The notes under the pieces: generated by a model
What the model was told of the DNA's origin: nothing
Database searches by the model: none
What the model saw: the letters and a program-made list of their open reading frames with translations, nothing else
NCBI GenBank assembly: GCA_037976565.1
Contig: CP137671.1
Coordinates: forward strand, 25,620,197-25,684,196
DNA: 64,000 nt
DNA from: Mesocentrotus franciscanus
Taxonomy: Eukaryota; Echinodermata; Echinoidea; Camarodonta; Strongylocentrotidae
Direction: 5' to 3'
Shown here: piece by piece, positions 31,421 through 43,000 of the stretch
Layout of the letters: each line of letters begins with the position of its first letter
How positions within the stretch are numbered: the first letter of the stretch is position 1
Translations under genes and position numbers: made by a program

Positions 31421-32239
31421 GGTAGGACAGATATCGGGAGTAATTGTGACCACCAAATGTGAAGAACGAGTCAGGCATAAGGAACAGGCAGTGCAAGTAC
31501 AATGGAAAGTTGTTTTCGTTCACAGACCTGATCAATGAATGAGCAATCCAAACGCAATCAACATACGACATCAAAATTTGTGCCGTCTTCCCAAGAGATC
31601 CTCTTCGCACATCAGCTTTGAAGCTCTCATAATTATGACTCTATCAACACCTTCAGATCTGCATTAGCCGCAACCTCACCAAGCTTCTCCTTTGTTGGTG
31701 ATCGAATTAGCTCTCGGAAGATATTCTTTGATTCCTCAGATATACCAGGTATACCAGGTATACCAGTAAGTGCATCATCATTAAAGTCATTGACAGGAAC
31801 TCATCAAAAAGGAGCCTTTCTAAGCACTCCACCATTGTCTAGTGACAATGTACGGTCTGTCATAGTTCTTTCCTGTCATGACTCCTTTCATAGACCCAGA
31901 AGACATGAGACCAGCTTCCAAGAGGATATCTTCAAGTCCGAATCCTTCCATTTTCTTTCCAAGCATCTTGGAGTATGCACAAATCACATGGAAAGTGCCA
32001 ATCAACACAATGTGTTTCTTGTACTTTTCTGGATGAATCCAAATGAGAGGATATTCCTTCATGCAGACGCCCAAGTCAAATGTTGTTATGACATAGTCTT
32101 GGCCAACCACACGGCTTGCTTCTTCTGCAGCTCTCAGGCACTCTTGGATTGTATCAAATTCTGTTATGGGATAGTTGATTACAGGATAGTAATATATGGT
32201 CCTCACATCTGAAGACACCTCCCCTGTTTCTGAGACAAA

Positions 32240-32450
32240 TCCAGCCCAACCTTAGATGAGCAAGAGTGCGCTTGTAAAAATGACGTCTGGCTGGAATGCT
32301 CCCCAGGGAGTGGAAAATGTGCATACATTGTGTGCGGGTCATCCTGAATCCGATGACCGGGGTAATAATATATGTATCTGTAAAGCGCTTTGAGAGGGCC
32401 TGTGGTCCTGAAATGCGCTATATAAGAACAAACTATTATTATTATTAACA
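32240..32450 (+). mobile_element. tRNA-derived SINE, 5'-truncated
   Basis: GAGCAAGAGTGCGCTTG...GTAAAGCGCTTTGAGAGG...GCGCTATATAAGAAC and TTATTATTATTAAC, the plus-strand counterpart of 28676-28880. The tRNA-like head is missing and is replaced by the PIN-like gene sequence. Confidence 0.8.
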
Positions 32451-32610
32451 CATGAAAGCACTGTAGACAGGTAGGCCCAAGTTTATGCCGGGGGTATGAG
32501 TTGACTGATACTGAAATTTGTGCGGGAAACATTAGATAACATATCATTGCATAATTTTACACCAATTTAGGGGGTTAGAAAACTTATTTCATGATAATAG
32601 CAGACAAAAT
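32262..32610. repeat. Inverted repeat, right arm
   Basis: Mirrors 28515-28880, including sequence outside the SINE (CACTGTAGACAGGTAGGCC, CGGGAAACATTAGATAACAT), so the symmetry is not just two independent SINE insertions. Confidence 0.8.
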
Positions 32611-33680
32611 ACAACTTTCAGGTGATTTTGACAGGTTTTGAGACAGAAATTTGCATATTAAATTATATGCAAAATTATGACGTCTTTAATAATTGAAAAC
32701 AATAACATATATTTGAATAACTTTGTCTACCTATTGTGGTATTATTTACAATGATTTTTTATTAATTTGGTGGAGATTAGATTTATATCTGTTTAGAAAC
32801 AGGGTAAAATGTAAGCACAATAATTCACAGACCCTAAGAAAGTGTGCAAAACATTTTTACATATTTTCAATTAAGGGGCAAAAAAACAATGTCGAAATGA
32901 GTTTTTTTCTTGTGAACATCTTTTTTTCTGATAGAAGGGATCCCAATGAACAAAATGACACCCAAGAAGTAGGATCATAGTGGGGGGTGCACGGTAGCCC
33001 CCACTGGTCCACGGACTAGAAGCCATATTCTGATTGGTCAAAAAGATCTTTGTAGATTTCCCTCAAATTCAATGATAACCATTTACAGCTTAAAATGGAT
33101 GGTTTCATATACCAAGTGTACGAGGTTTCACATGTAATATAACCTCGTTCTCCTATACTAATAATGACCATGGTGAAAACTCACTACTCTCTACACATTC
33201 TTGTAAATATGTCCGGAATATCAGGGGAGATCCTTTATGATGGGCCCTGTTGCATAAAACTTACCATTGAAACCTTGATTTAATTGGCTGTAGAGTGATG
33301 TTGCCAAAGCCATTGATGTTAGTTTAAATATCATCATCAAACAACAAGGCCCAGATCGGGGCCCAGATCGTATCAAAGATGATATAATGGTTGCAAAAAT
33401 ATCATATAAAACAATTGTACATAATTATTAAATCTTTTGTTTTATACATGGAGAAAGATATCATATCAGCGTTTCAGGTGAGCCATTTTGGACAGCTGAA
33501 TTGTGTCCAAGTTGAATTGTAATGAAACCTATATTCATCGGCACAAATTCTTTATCCGATTAACTTTCTTGATCGTCTCAGACCGTCTCAGAAAATGAAA
33601 CCTTGTGTAATTTTCCGAGCAATAACACAATCAATTTATCATTCAAATGAAATTATATAAAACAATTGAACTTGGAACTT
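32611..33680. other. Intron-like non-coding sequence with a possible MITE
   Basis: 33240-33375 begins GGGCCCTGTTGCATAAAAC, a start seen in some MITEs, but no clear opposite end was found. GTGGGGGGTGCACGGTAGCC at 32980 is unexplained. Confidence 0.4.
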
Positions 33681-33686
33681 CCTTAC

Positions 33687-33727
33687 CAGTCTACGGCAGG
33701 GTCTCACGAATCTTGAATCCATAATTC
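33687..33727 (-). CDS. Juxtamembrane exon of Ig receptor (phase 1-0, 41 nt)
   Basis: Minus-strand acceptor TTTTGTTTTAG, 41 bases, donor GTAAGGAAGTT. Entered in phase 1 from the transmembrane exon it reads R-IMDSRFVRPCRRL with no stop and leaves in phase 0. The basic, Cys-containing composition suits a segment just inside the membrane. Being so short, it is supported only by splice sites and phase continuity with both neighbours. Confidence 0.5.
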
Positions 33728-34129
33728 CTAAAACAAAAGAAACATTTCATGGTACGAACCAATTAAAATACATTTTTTGTCCGAAATGTGAAGGGGTTCT
33801 GCAATCGAAATTTAAAAAAATACACTAAACAGCTGAATTTATTGTATCAAGTAGTTACGTTTAAGTTACATCTATGTATATTGTTTATCTATTTGATATA
33901 AATGTTGGTAACAAATTATCACATCAAATTAAATCAAAAGCAAGTGAATATATATGCCAAATTTGATCCAGATTTGATGTATCTGGGTATGCAAGGGGTC
34001 TGAAGCCCCCTTCATTAACAATAATTAAAAATAATATATAATAATGCAGTTGTCAAGAATTCCATATCGCACGAAATTTCCCAGAAGTTCTCTCTTCCCC
34101 ATCCCTGCCAAGAAAAAGTAAATCAATAA

Positions 34130-34300
34130 ATGCATATATAAATAAATATTAAAAATAAAGAATAATAAAAAAATAAATAACCAGATAAATAAAGAGATGA
34201 ATGAATTAATTAATTAATAGGTAAATTAATTAATAAATAAAAATAATATTAATATTTAATTAGAATGAAATAAAATAAATTAATACAATTTTTTATATAG
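34130..34300. repeat. AAATAAAT-type low-complexity tract
   Basis: Imperfect AATAAATA/AATTAATT repeats over 170 bases. Confidence 0.9.
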
Positions 34301-34499
34301 AAAAATGGAAAATGTGGACTTTGGTAATACAGCTCACCATGTCTACATAGACACAGTGTTAACATTTGTATATAAAATCTAAATTTGGACAAGTCCTTAT
34401 GTTTCAGTATTATAGTTTCCATTTATTTTCCTAGAAAACAATATTGATAAGAATTTAGATTTTGATTTCTAAAATCCTGAGAGTAACATTGATATCCCA

Positions 34500-34737
34500 C
34501 AAAAATGAATATTTGAACATCAGTGTTCAATGTAAATAGCTTTTGAGAGGGACTTTAAAAAAAAGGTGCTTACGTTTCTGGCACTTTAATACAAGACACA
34601 CGATGATGATGATGATGAATATTTCAACATCAGTGTTCAATGTAAATAGCTTTTGAGAGGGACTTAAAAAAAAATTTGCTTACGTTTCTGGCACTTTAAT
34701 ACAAGACACACGATGATGATGATGATGATGATGAGGG
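34500..34737. repeat. Tandem duplication (~117 bp) of the transmembrane exon end
   Basis: 34504-34619 repeats 34621-34737: ATCAGTGTTCAATGTAAAT, TTTTGAGAGGGACTT, TTACGTTTCTGGCACTTTAA and the (GAT)n tract. The lower copy contains a second donor (GTAAGCACC after 34574) but no acceptor side, so it is a pseudo-exon half. Confidence 0.9.
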
Positions 34738-34821
34738 GGATAGATATTGAGAAGGCTAACATGATTGTTTTATTTTCGGCAGGTTTCGTCGGTATCGTCG
34801 TAGAAGCTCTAAAGGCAACAC
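34684..34821 (-). CDS. Transmembrane exon of Ig receptor (phase 1-1, 138 nt)
   Basis: Minus-strand acceptor CACCACCTCTCCAG, 138 bases, donor GTAAGCAAA. Read in the phase left by the Ig exon, it gives GVAFRASTTIPTKPAENKT, a short Thr/Pro stalk, then a membrane helix IMLAFSISIPLIIIIIII running on to VCLVLK, then the stop-transfer residues CQKR. The helix core of seven Ile is encoded by an (ATC)n microsatellite, so its length can vary by slippage without breaking the frame. The exon boundary phases (1-1) match those of the Ig exon. Confidence 0.75.
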
Positions 34822-35811
34822 CTGGAGAGGTGGTGAAAAGTCCTTCCTCTTGATCTAACAATAAAAATAATCATGAATTCATCGCTCTATTATTTTGAGA
34901 AAATTTTGGCTAATATAGATGTTTATAGATTTGATTTGTAGACATTACCAATACTGCTCAGCTATTTGCAAATTTTCGACGATAGGATTTGGAAGATCTG
35001 TATGAACACCTCCACGAAGTGTGTTATTTATTGTTTTTATTGTTTTTGCCGTTCTATTTTGTTTAATGACATTTCTCTTTATCGTTAAAAAAATGTCAAC
35101 AGTAACAATAACAACTATTTTGTCCTACCTTTATTGCCTTGTCTAGTTGCCTAGCATTACCATTCATGTGACAATGTTTGTTTTGTCTTCTAATATTCTC
35201 TATTTTCTCCTTTCCATTCTTCCCTTCTCATAGATTCCTTTACACCCTTTCTTTCTTTAATTTCTTCATCCTCCATTCTACTATTCTACTGTTTTACCTG
35301 CCTGTAAATTATTTATTCACCGGGCCCATCCACAACAAGCGTTGCTTTACTGTAGGCCCATCCACAATACATAGCAATACAATAAATGATGAAACGTTTA
35401 AACCTATATATTATATTACAATTGACTTGTATGATTTACTATTGTAATGATTATCATGCTTATCATGATTATACTGCAATATCATTAGACAAATTATTTG
35501 TATTTTTTTTAGTTTACTAATAAAGGAATGTTGTTAAGTAGTTGAAATAGGAATAATTATGTGAACAAAATAAAAAATAACAACAACATAAAAAATATAT
35601 ATATATATATAGAAATAGTTACTAATTTTACGGGATCCAGGTAATTATAAATATGATAGTACAGTCAATTTTATAATTTAACGACTTATGAAAATGAAAT
35701 GCACGTACAAGCTGTATCAAACTCTAATAAGTAACGTAAGGCGTAGCCAAGCCATTTTGTGGTAGTTATCTTGGGATGTAACTATTGAAGTGATACGATA
35801 CTTTATTATAC
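34822..35811 (-). other. Intron between Ig and transmembrane exons
   Basis: 990 bases, GT donor at 35811 and AG acceptor at 34823-34822. AT-rich, with a TA microsatellite near 35598-35612. No further exon was seen. Confidence 0.6.
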
Positions 35812-36102
35812 CTGTAACAGATAACAGTACTTGGCCACCTTCCTCAATGAAATCAGAAGTAGCATTAGTCACCACTTTACAGTGATAGTTTCCACTATCT
35901 GCCTTACTGAGATCCTTGATCGTTAAATGTGTAGCACGGTTGCTGCCCTCATATCTGGAGTCGTTTGTCGTTAGGGTATTAGTCTGGACTTCGAGAGAGT
36001 AGACAGTGTGATCGTTCTTCTTCCAGTACACCCATTGCCATGTCACGTCAGGGACAAAGGGACACAGCAAGGTGACATTTCTTCCAATGGGGACAATTTT
36101 CG
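35812..36102 (-). CDS. Immunoglobulin-domain exon of a cell-surface receptor (phase 1-1, 291 nt)
   Basis: Minus-strand acceptor CCTCCATCTACAG, 291 open bases, donor GTATAATAAAG. The domain starts AKIVPIGRNVTLLCPF (B strand Cys), then VTWQWVYWKK (core Trp of strand C), YSLEVQTNTLTTNDSRY, then THLTIKDLSKADSGNYHC (strands E-F with the D-x-G-x-Y-x-C signature) and closes GGQVLLSVTG. This is one complete V/I-set Ig fold of 97 residues. Exons with phase 1-1 and one Ig domain each are the rule in metazoan IgSF genes. Potential N-glycosylation sites are at NVT, NRAT-adjacent and NATS. The closest family is not determinable; it is a cell-surface recognition protein by architecture. Confidence 0.85.
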
Positions 36103-36344
36103 CTGTAGATGGAGGAGTAAATTATCGTATAGATACAATGTCATTTAGGTTATATCCTTGATACTTCGGAGACGCTTGTTCACATTATGCCGTAATTAAC
36201 TGCAGCGTTTTACCGCTCTCTTTCTTCTATTGTTCTTAGATAGATAGATAAATGTATTGTATTACAATCTCCGTGTCTGGCAGTTAAAAACTTAAATAAA
36301 CATAAATTACAATAAAACTATTCTAACTAACTAAGACTATTCTA

Positions 36345-37082
36345 AATTTATATATTTATCATCATTGATGCCGGTTCCAGAATGGGTGTATAGCGAAATT
36401 GAAGAAATATGTTTTGATTTTTTGTGGAGAAGTAAAGGCAAAATTAAAAAGAGCATCATGTTTTTAGACTATCCGCAGGGTCAGCTCAAAAATGATTAAT
36501 TTCCGACTGTTTGTAAAGGCACAGAGAATAATGTGGATAAAAAGGCTTGTAACAGGAATTCAGGCTATCAAATGGAAACAATACTTTAAATATTTAATAA
36601 GACCAATGGGCGGGAATTTAATATTTTATTGCAACTATTGGAGAGATACAGTGAAACTCATGTTACCTTTTTTTATCAGAATTTTCTGAAAGCATGGACA
36701 GATATGAAAGAATTTGTTAAAACAGAAGAGAGATACAGAGGGAATGAAATATTGTATAATAATAATTTTTAATTAACTTAAAAAAAAGCAACTTCCCAAC
36801 CCTCTATCCCAGCAGTATTTCTTTGCTTTATGTTTTATATTTGTTTGTTTTTGTTTTGTTTTGTTTTGTTGTTTTTTTTTTTTTTAGTTTTTTTTTAGTT
36901 TTTTTTTTTTTTTTTGTTTTTTTGGGGGTTGTTTTTGGTTGTTTTTTGGTTGTTTTTATCTTTATCTCTCTCTTTGGGATAGTTTGTCTCTTTTCAGAGG
37001 TAGTACTTTTTAAACAATATTTTGACAGACTGTAATATTTCATGTACAAGCGTTTTTTAAATTTTTTTTATTCAACAGATAT
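36345..37082 (+). pseudogene. L1/Tx1-like LINE 3' fragment
   Basis: Encodes INFRLFVKAQRIMWIKRLV and FYCNYWRDTVKLMLPFF, identical in type to the C-terminal region of the elements at 40038-53089, then joins the AACTTCCCAACCCTCTATCC 3' region with its long T-rich tract and stops at TTCAACAGATAT. The stretch corresponding to 50960-51840 is deleted. Confidence 0.85.
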
Positions 37083-37139
37083 GACGATTATTCGATTTAT
37101 CGGATCAGCAATTTGTGAGAGAATGCGACCAAAATACAA

Positions 37140-37890
37140 ACCAAAGTTTAATCAAGTTGACAGTACTTTAAACAGTGCAAAAGGTCAAACGGCGGAATTG
37201 CTGCGCATCCAAGTTTATACGCGCGATATAGCGGCAGGATGCGCGCATTCCTAGCCGTGTACAGTACACGCGCACTGTTATTGGATTTTAATTCACACGC
37301 TCGACAACTTCCACTGGAGTAAAACGTGTTTCTTTTTGTCGGTCCGGAGATAGTAGATCTACGGGGAATATACATCTGATTTATTCGAAAATCATTTGAA
37401 CATAGCAATGTGTAATTGCCCTGGTACAGTTCTATTATCAGCTAGTAATACCGGTACCGGCAGTAGCGTCTAGCTGCACTGGAAGTATTGATTGGAAATA
37501 GGCCGACCAAGTGTAACGTTTATATTATAAGCTAAACACAGTCGGCAGAAGATCAAGCAAGATTATAATACAGAGAACTATGGTGGACTAGCTCTAGTCT
37601 TGCTTCTCGTCAAGATACTAACTACATCAGCATAGAGATTCCAGATTTCTAGCTGAACGGCGGCTTCAACTTCAAGACAAGAGACGGGACTTCCGAAAAA
37701 TCACCTTGTGATGTTGTGTCTAGACCCTAGACTAGGCTAGATACGAGTTTACGACTTCCGTACACACAAGGACAATCGAACAAACGCAGACTAAACGACC
37801 GAGTCAACTCCGTCTGCACAACAGACAAATGACAAGGTGCCTGAGCCTGCAAAGACATAGGACAAGAATCAAGCCTAGACAGCCGCAGTG
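37140..37890 (+). promoter_or_regulatory. CpG-rich promoter / 5' UTR region of a plus-strand gene
   Basis: Compared with its surroundings it has a burst of CpG (GCTGCGCATCC, ACGCGCGATATAGCGGC, ACACGCGCACTG) and an ATTGG (inverted CCAAT) at 37281. It precedes the coding exon at 37891. The transcription start is not identifiable. Confidence 0.4.
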
Positions 37891-38016
37891 ATGTTGATGG
37901 AGGCGGCTAGCTCCAGCAAGTCCAGTGCAGAATACAGAATCAGCCGCAACCGGCCCGGGCCCGGTCATGGAAACGACAGAACAGGCGCCTCGGCGTCATT
38001 TCACAGACGCAACCGG
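37891..38016 (+). CDS. First coding exon of an unidentified plus-strand gene (126 nt, ends phase 0)
   Basis: ATG at 37891 opens 42 codons that run into a strong donor GTGAGTTAAC. The peptide reads MLMEAASSSKSSAEYRISRN, RPGPGHGNDRTGASASFH, RRNR: Ser/Arg/Gly-rich, basic, probably disordered, with no signal peptide. A second in-frame ATG at 37897 has the better start context (GATGG). GC content and codon choice contrast with the AT-rich repeats around it. The next exon was not found, so the rest lies in or beyond the transposon-rich region to the right. It sits on the opposite strand within the intron of the Ig receptor, if that gene model is right. Confidence 0.55.
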
Positions 38017-39860
38017 GTGAGTTAACACATATGCACCGGTATAGCTTGCATGACATTAGGAATAGAGATCTAGATATGAAGGAAGATCTAAAATCAATAT
38101 TGTTATGTAGTAGACAGTAGACTCTGCAGACTACAGACAGTACAGAGCCTTAAATAATAATACTAGATTTTGAGCAATGCGCAAAGGACGAGATATCTAC
38201 TGTACTGTTGAGCTAAGTTAGACAAACATTACAGTCTGGCAGTAGGGTCTTCCTCAACAGTCCCTATAGGCTGTAGGCTAGAGTCTGCAGTACTAGTAGT
38301 ATACAGGCTAAGCAATGTCTGAAGACAGACATATCCAGCTGGAACGGGGTATTTTCAAGTATTATTTTAATTTTCATTGTGGTCATACCCTTGGGCATCA
38401 TCTTACACTACAGTGAGAGCGTTCAGAATGGGGGTAGACTTTTTCAGAGTAGCAAACGCTTTAATAGACTGAATTTGGTCTTCGCTTAGACTGTTGGACT
38501 TAGAGTATTGCCAATACTATAGTTGCGGGGGATTTGCTTTCAATTCATGAATGTATAGACTCTAACTATTCGGTTGGATCTACTCTAGCTGACGGTGATT
38601 AGACCACCGAGTGGCATGGCACACTATTATGGAGATTTAAAATGGAGCACTTATGCCGGATCAGAGTAGATCCAGAGACCCATGAATTTATATTTATGTA
38701 ACAATCTTGACGGTATAGCCAGCATAAATATTCATGGTATTAAAGTAAAGTGTTAGTAAATTGAAACAATAGAGGTTCACGGACTCAAGGGGGTCTGAAA
38801 GTAAGTCCTACTATAGTACAAAATGAACAGTTCCTTCACGTGATTACTGTGAACTTGCGAACAATTCAGATACAGGACAAAATCATTATTAACCAGGCAA
38901 TATGTTGTTATTTACATTTGTATAGTCTTGCTAATGCTAGTGATTCAATTGCTTGGGATGATTCTTGCAAATTTCAGAGCAATATAGATCGCTTACCTAA
39001 AGTTAAACTAGGCAAAGTCCCTGGAGTTGGGAGGACTGAATATTAGTCACAATTGCAACCCACTTTGGCCCAATATAGCACAGCATATGTGCTCTTCCTT
39101 GAATATCGTATCGGCGGGAGATTTCTTTTATATTTTGGCACAGGTGTTTTTGGGCCATCATCAATGGGCGACTGGTAGCAGCAGTTTATGAGATAAGCTA
39201 GCGCCAGTGGAAGACTGCCACACAAATCCATAGGCTGGAACCAAATACATGAAATATCAGCGAGGTCAGATAGTTTGGACGAGGTGGCTTTACACAGCAC
39301 AAGGAAGACATTTCAATGCCATTAGACGGATAGAAGATATTACAGGAAATGCAAACAAACAAGCAAAATAACATTTATGCAGAAATTGGAAATAAAATAT
39401 TGCACGATAGAGGGCCATGTAGGCTATTCATCGAATTTTCGTTCAGCAAAGTTGATGCGATGAAACTCGCGAAAGCATGCCTCCTCACTAATTGTTGTGT
39501 CTTTCGTTCGTGGCACGTTCATTCCATTCTGAGTAGAGTTGTTCTTGTTATGTCTGATGGCAAAAAAGTGAAGAAACATGTGTCGGTGGAGAGCGGAGTA
39601 TATTGATTGAATTGAATCGAAGGTCCATCTAGTTCGGAATTTTGATCTAAGAGTACAATTTTATCATTACCTGATGAAGCAACGAGTGTTGTGGATTACA
39701 TCAGGCCTTGCTGTAGCTTGATGGTGTCTAACGATTCAAGTCCGAATCGTGTCGGTCGGGTACAAAAGACTTTAGAGTATAATTGATATGTTATTTTACC
39801 TTCGGACAGGTAGTCGAACTGAATGAAATTGGTAACAAGTGACGTAGCGTCTATATAAGG

Positions 39861-39903
<43 letters not shown>

Positions 39904-40034
39904 ACATTTGTACCAAGAAATCGGAACATTTCTAGCCCAACCAACCAACCATTCGTACATCTCGCTCAACCTGCGAAATATATATCCAAACATTAATAAC
40001 AAATTGGGGCCTTTCTAGCCCAACCAACCAACAA
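38017..40034 (+). other. Intronic/intergenic sequence, no gene recognised
   Basis: Low-copy-looking sequence. A (TA)n microsatellite is at 39862-39899, and AACATTTCTAGCCCAACCAA and close relatives appear twice (39925 and 40008). Short open frames at 39043-39606 show no splice support. Confidence 0.5.
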
Positions 40035-40037
40035 TAA

Positions 40038-43000
40038 GTGATCGGGCTTGATTGGGCTTGGTCGGGTTGGTTTGATCGGCAGGGGGAACCCACCCATTTT
40101 GCCCCGACCTATCCCGACCACATGCCTAAACACAAGCTCTTCCCGACCGCTATTCGACCATTGACGACCCACATTCGACCATTCACGACTCCTGCACGAC
40201 GTATAGTCGACCACAACTTCGATCTCTTCTCGATCATTCCGATCTACATACAATCCCAACGCGATCCCTACTAGACCAACTAGACATACACATGATCTCT
40301 ACACAATCTCGACCCGAGCAGATCGACCTGTTCGAACAGGGATCCAAGATGACTCGTGAATTGAGTGGTTGCACAAAATATTATCGTCAGCTGATGGTAC
40401 AGTACTTATTTTTGACCAGCGTTCAGTTCATCTCAGACACTCAAGAAGGCTAAAAGGCTTATTTCGAAGTCGATGCATTCCACATTTATTTAACTTCCCC
40501 CTGCAGACCCAGTGTCATTTGCCAAAGTACTGTATTGCACATGATACTTAAAACATTAATTTTATTTGCCTTTTCAAACAGACTGTCAAGAGCTGCACGT
40601 GTCGCAGTCACAAGTCATGTTACTACCAATTCTAGAAGCGATTAACTTAATTAGTATCAATTTACCGGTACGAAGAAAATGTGATTAGATCAGCACGTAA
40701 TTGTGTCCTTGGTTCTTTTTATATTTATAAGGTATTTCATGAAATTTACATCATACTCAGAACAATCAAAATACAACTCAGAATAATCAAAATACAACTA
40801 AAAAATATTATTCTTAACATCAATTGCTAAACAAAACAACTCTTTCATACATTTTCTTATTCGTTTAAAACAATAAAAGTAATAATAATAATAATGATAA
40901 AATACTTAGTCATTTCATGTTCGTTTTGTGCTTCTTTGAAAAAAAACGAATATCTGTTGAATTAAACAAAAATAAATAAATGCTTGTACATGAAATATTA
41001 CAGTCTGTCAAAATATTGTTTAAAAAGTACTACCTCTGAAAAGAGACAAACTCCCCCAAAGAGAGAGATAAAGATAAAAAACAACCAAAACAACCAAAAA
41101 CACCCCCAAAAAAAACAAAACAAAACAAAAACAAACAAATATAAACATAAAGCAAAGAAATACTGCTGGGATAGAGGGTTGGAAAGTTGCTTTTTTAAAA
41201 GTTAATTTATATTAAACAAAACTTTCCAAGGTCTCACATTTTTTTAAAGTGCATTTTAAGAGTATCCCTTTCCATTGCAAGTTTTGTTTCCCTCTTTCCT
41301 ATTTTCGAGAATTTTATCTTTTACTTCATCTACATATGGAGGCTTCCCCTTCTCTCTACTGTTAAAAATCATCAATTTAATCAAAATCAGAATGTGGTTT
41401 AGTAATTGCTCCGATTTCATATTACTCCCATTTATTCCAATATGAATTTCTTTCCACGACAGTTTCTTTAGAATTGGTAAATTGAGTTTATCAGCACATT
41501 TTTCCCAGAATCTTTTCCACTTCCACTGTAATATTATAAAGTTCCATTAATTTATGAAATGCTGAGCTGATTTCTGCATTCTTCTTGATTTGACTTTTAT
41601 ACACCATCTCTGCAGTTATTTCTTCAAATTTAAAAATCTTCTTTGCAAATATTATTTCTAAACTTAAGGCCACAGTGGGTGGACTTTCTTGCAGACTGAA
41701 CATTCTGTTTCCATTCGTGAGGAAGTATTGAATAGATTTTGTTAACTTTTGTAGTTTCTTCCTTACTTAAACCAATGGCAATAAAATATGCATCTTTTTT
41801 TAATAACCCTTGTTCATCGCATATGTGATGTAGTCGATATATATTAAAAAAAAATTTTTTCCTCAAATAAAGTTTGACCTTCTAGTTGAATAAAATTATT
41901 ATTATACAATATTTCATTCCCTCTGTATCTCTTCTGTTTTAACATATTCTTTCATATCTATCCATGCTTTCAGAAGTTTCTGATAAAAAGAAGGTAACAT
42001 GAGTTTTACTGTATCTCTCCAATAGTTGCAATAAAATATTAAATTCCCGCCAATTGGTCTCATTAAATATTTAAAGTATTGTTTCCATTTGATAGCTTGA
42101 GTTCCTGTTACAAGCCTTTTTATCCACATTATTCTCTGTGCCTTTACAAACAGTCGGAAATTCATCATTTTGAGCCCACCCTGCGGATAGTCTAAAAACA
42201 TGATGCTCTTTTTAATTTTGCCTTTACTTCTCCACAAAAAATCAAAACATATTTCTTCAATTTCGCTATACACCCATTCTGGAACCGGCATCAATGATGA
42301 TAAATATATAAATTTAGAATAGCCATATACTTTCATTAATTGAATTTTCCCCATTAATGTTAAATCACGCTGCTTCCACCACGTAAAACGTTTTTAATCT
42401 TGCTCAATATTTCTTTATAATTCATTTGTTCTTTGATATCCTCGTGTATTGAAAAATAAATTCCTAGTATTTTAACAATATCTACTTGCTTCCCAAACGG
42501 AAATGTATGAGTGGATAATTGTGGACCTAAGGGCAAAATGAATGTCTTATCCTTGTTTAATTTTGAGCCTGATATTTTATAAAAACATTCAAAAATATGT
42601 TTAATTTCCTTAAATGAATTCGAATCTTTAATGAAAAGCGTTATATCGTCTGCGTACAGAACTTGGTTTATTTCTGTATTTCCAAAACTGATTCCTTTTA
42701 TCTGATGATTATTTCTTATCATATGAGCTAAAATTTCAATACACTGAACAAATAAATATGGAGAGAGGGGATCTCCCTGCCTTACTCCTCTTTCAACCTT
42801 GATATAACCTGTTGATGTATATCCATTTATAACGCAACTTTCTGCTTTAGTATAAAAAAATATTAACCCATTTACAAAACATTGGTCCAAAATTATATGA
42901 TTGTAAAACTTTATATAAAAATAAATGTGAAACAGAATCAAATGCTTTTTCAAAATCAATGGCCACCAGAAAATCGTGTTCTCTGTAAAAAAGAAGTATG

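Larger units (their letters stand above)
29845..32220 (-). pseudogene. PIN-like family gene, N-terminal half, interrupted by a hAT element
   Basis: From 32218 downward: YYYPVINYPITEFDTIQECL, VVGQDYVITTFDLGVCMKE, HIVLIGTFHVICAYSKMLG, GLEDILLEAGLMSSGSMKG. These are the family blocks (P-TE-x-T...VVxFDxxxY...GxFHTxxxxxxxIGK...AGLxDILxESG). 31610-31430 gives GKTAQILMSYVDCVWIAHS and FPLYLHCL, then FFTFGGHNYSRYL. The hAT element 30202-31420 intervenes, after which 30195-30000 continues with AVFLENIEDSHHGAMTLLER and CAVDKTIEETITKHGKS. 29950-29850 is acidic (DDYSSDDDYDSDHDD) and ends at a stop. Small frame breaks occur around 31650-31800. Probably dead. Confidence 0.65.

Noticed and set aside
33240..33375. 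MITE starting GGGCCCTGTTGCATAAAAC
   Set aside because: No matching right end or target duplication could be identified.
36823..37049. Open frames in the T-rich/A-rich tract
   Set aside because: Low-complexity 3' region of the L1/Tx1 element; repeated at 41000, 44650 and 51900.
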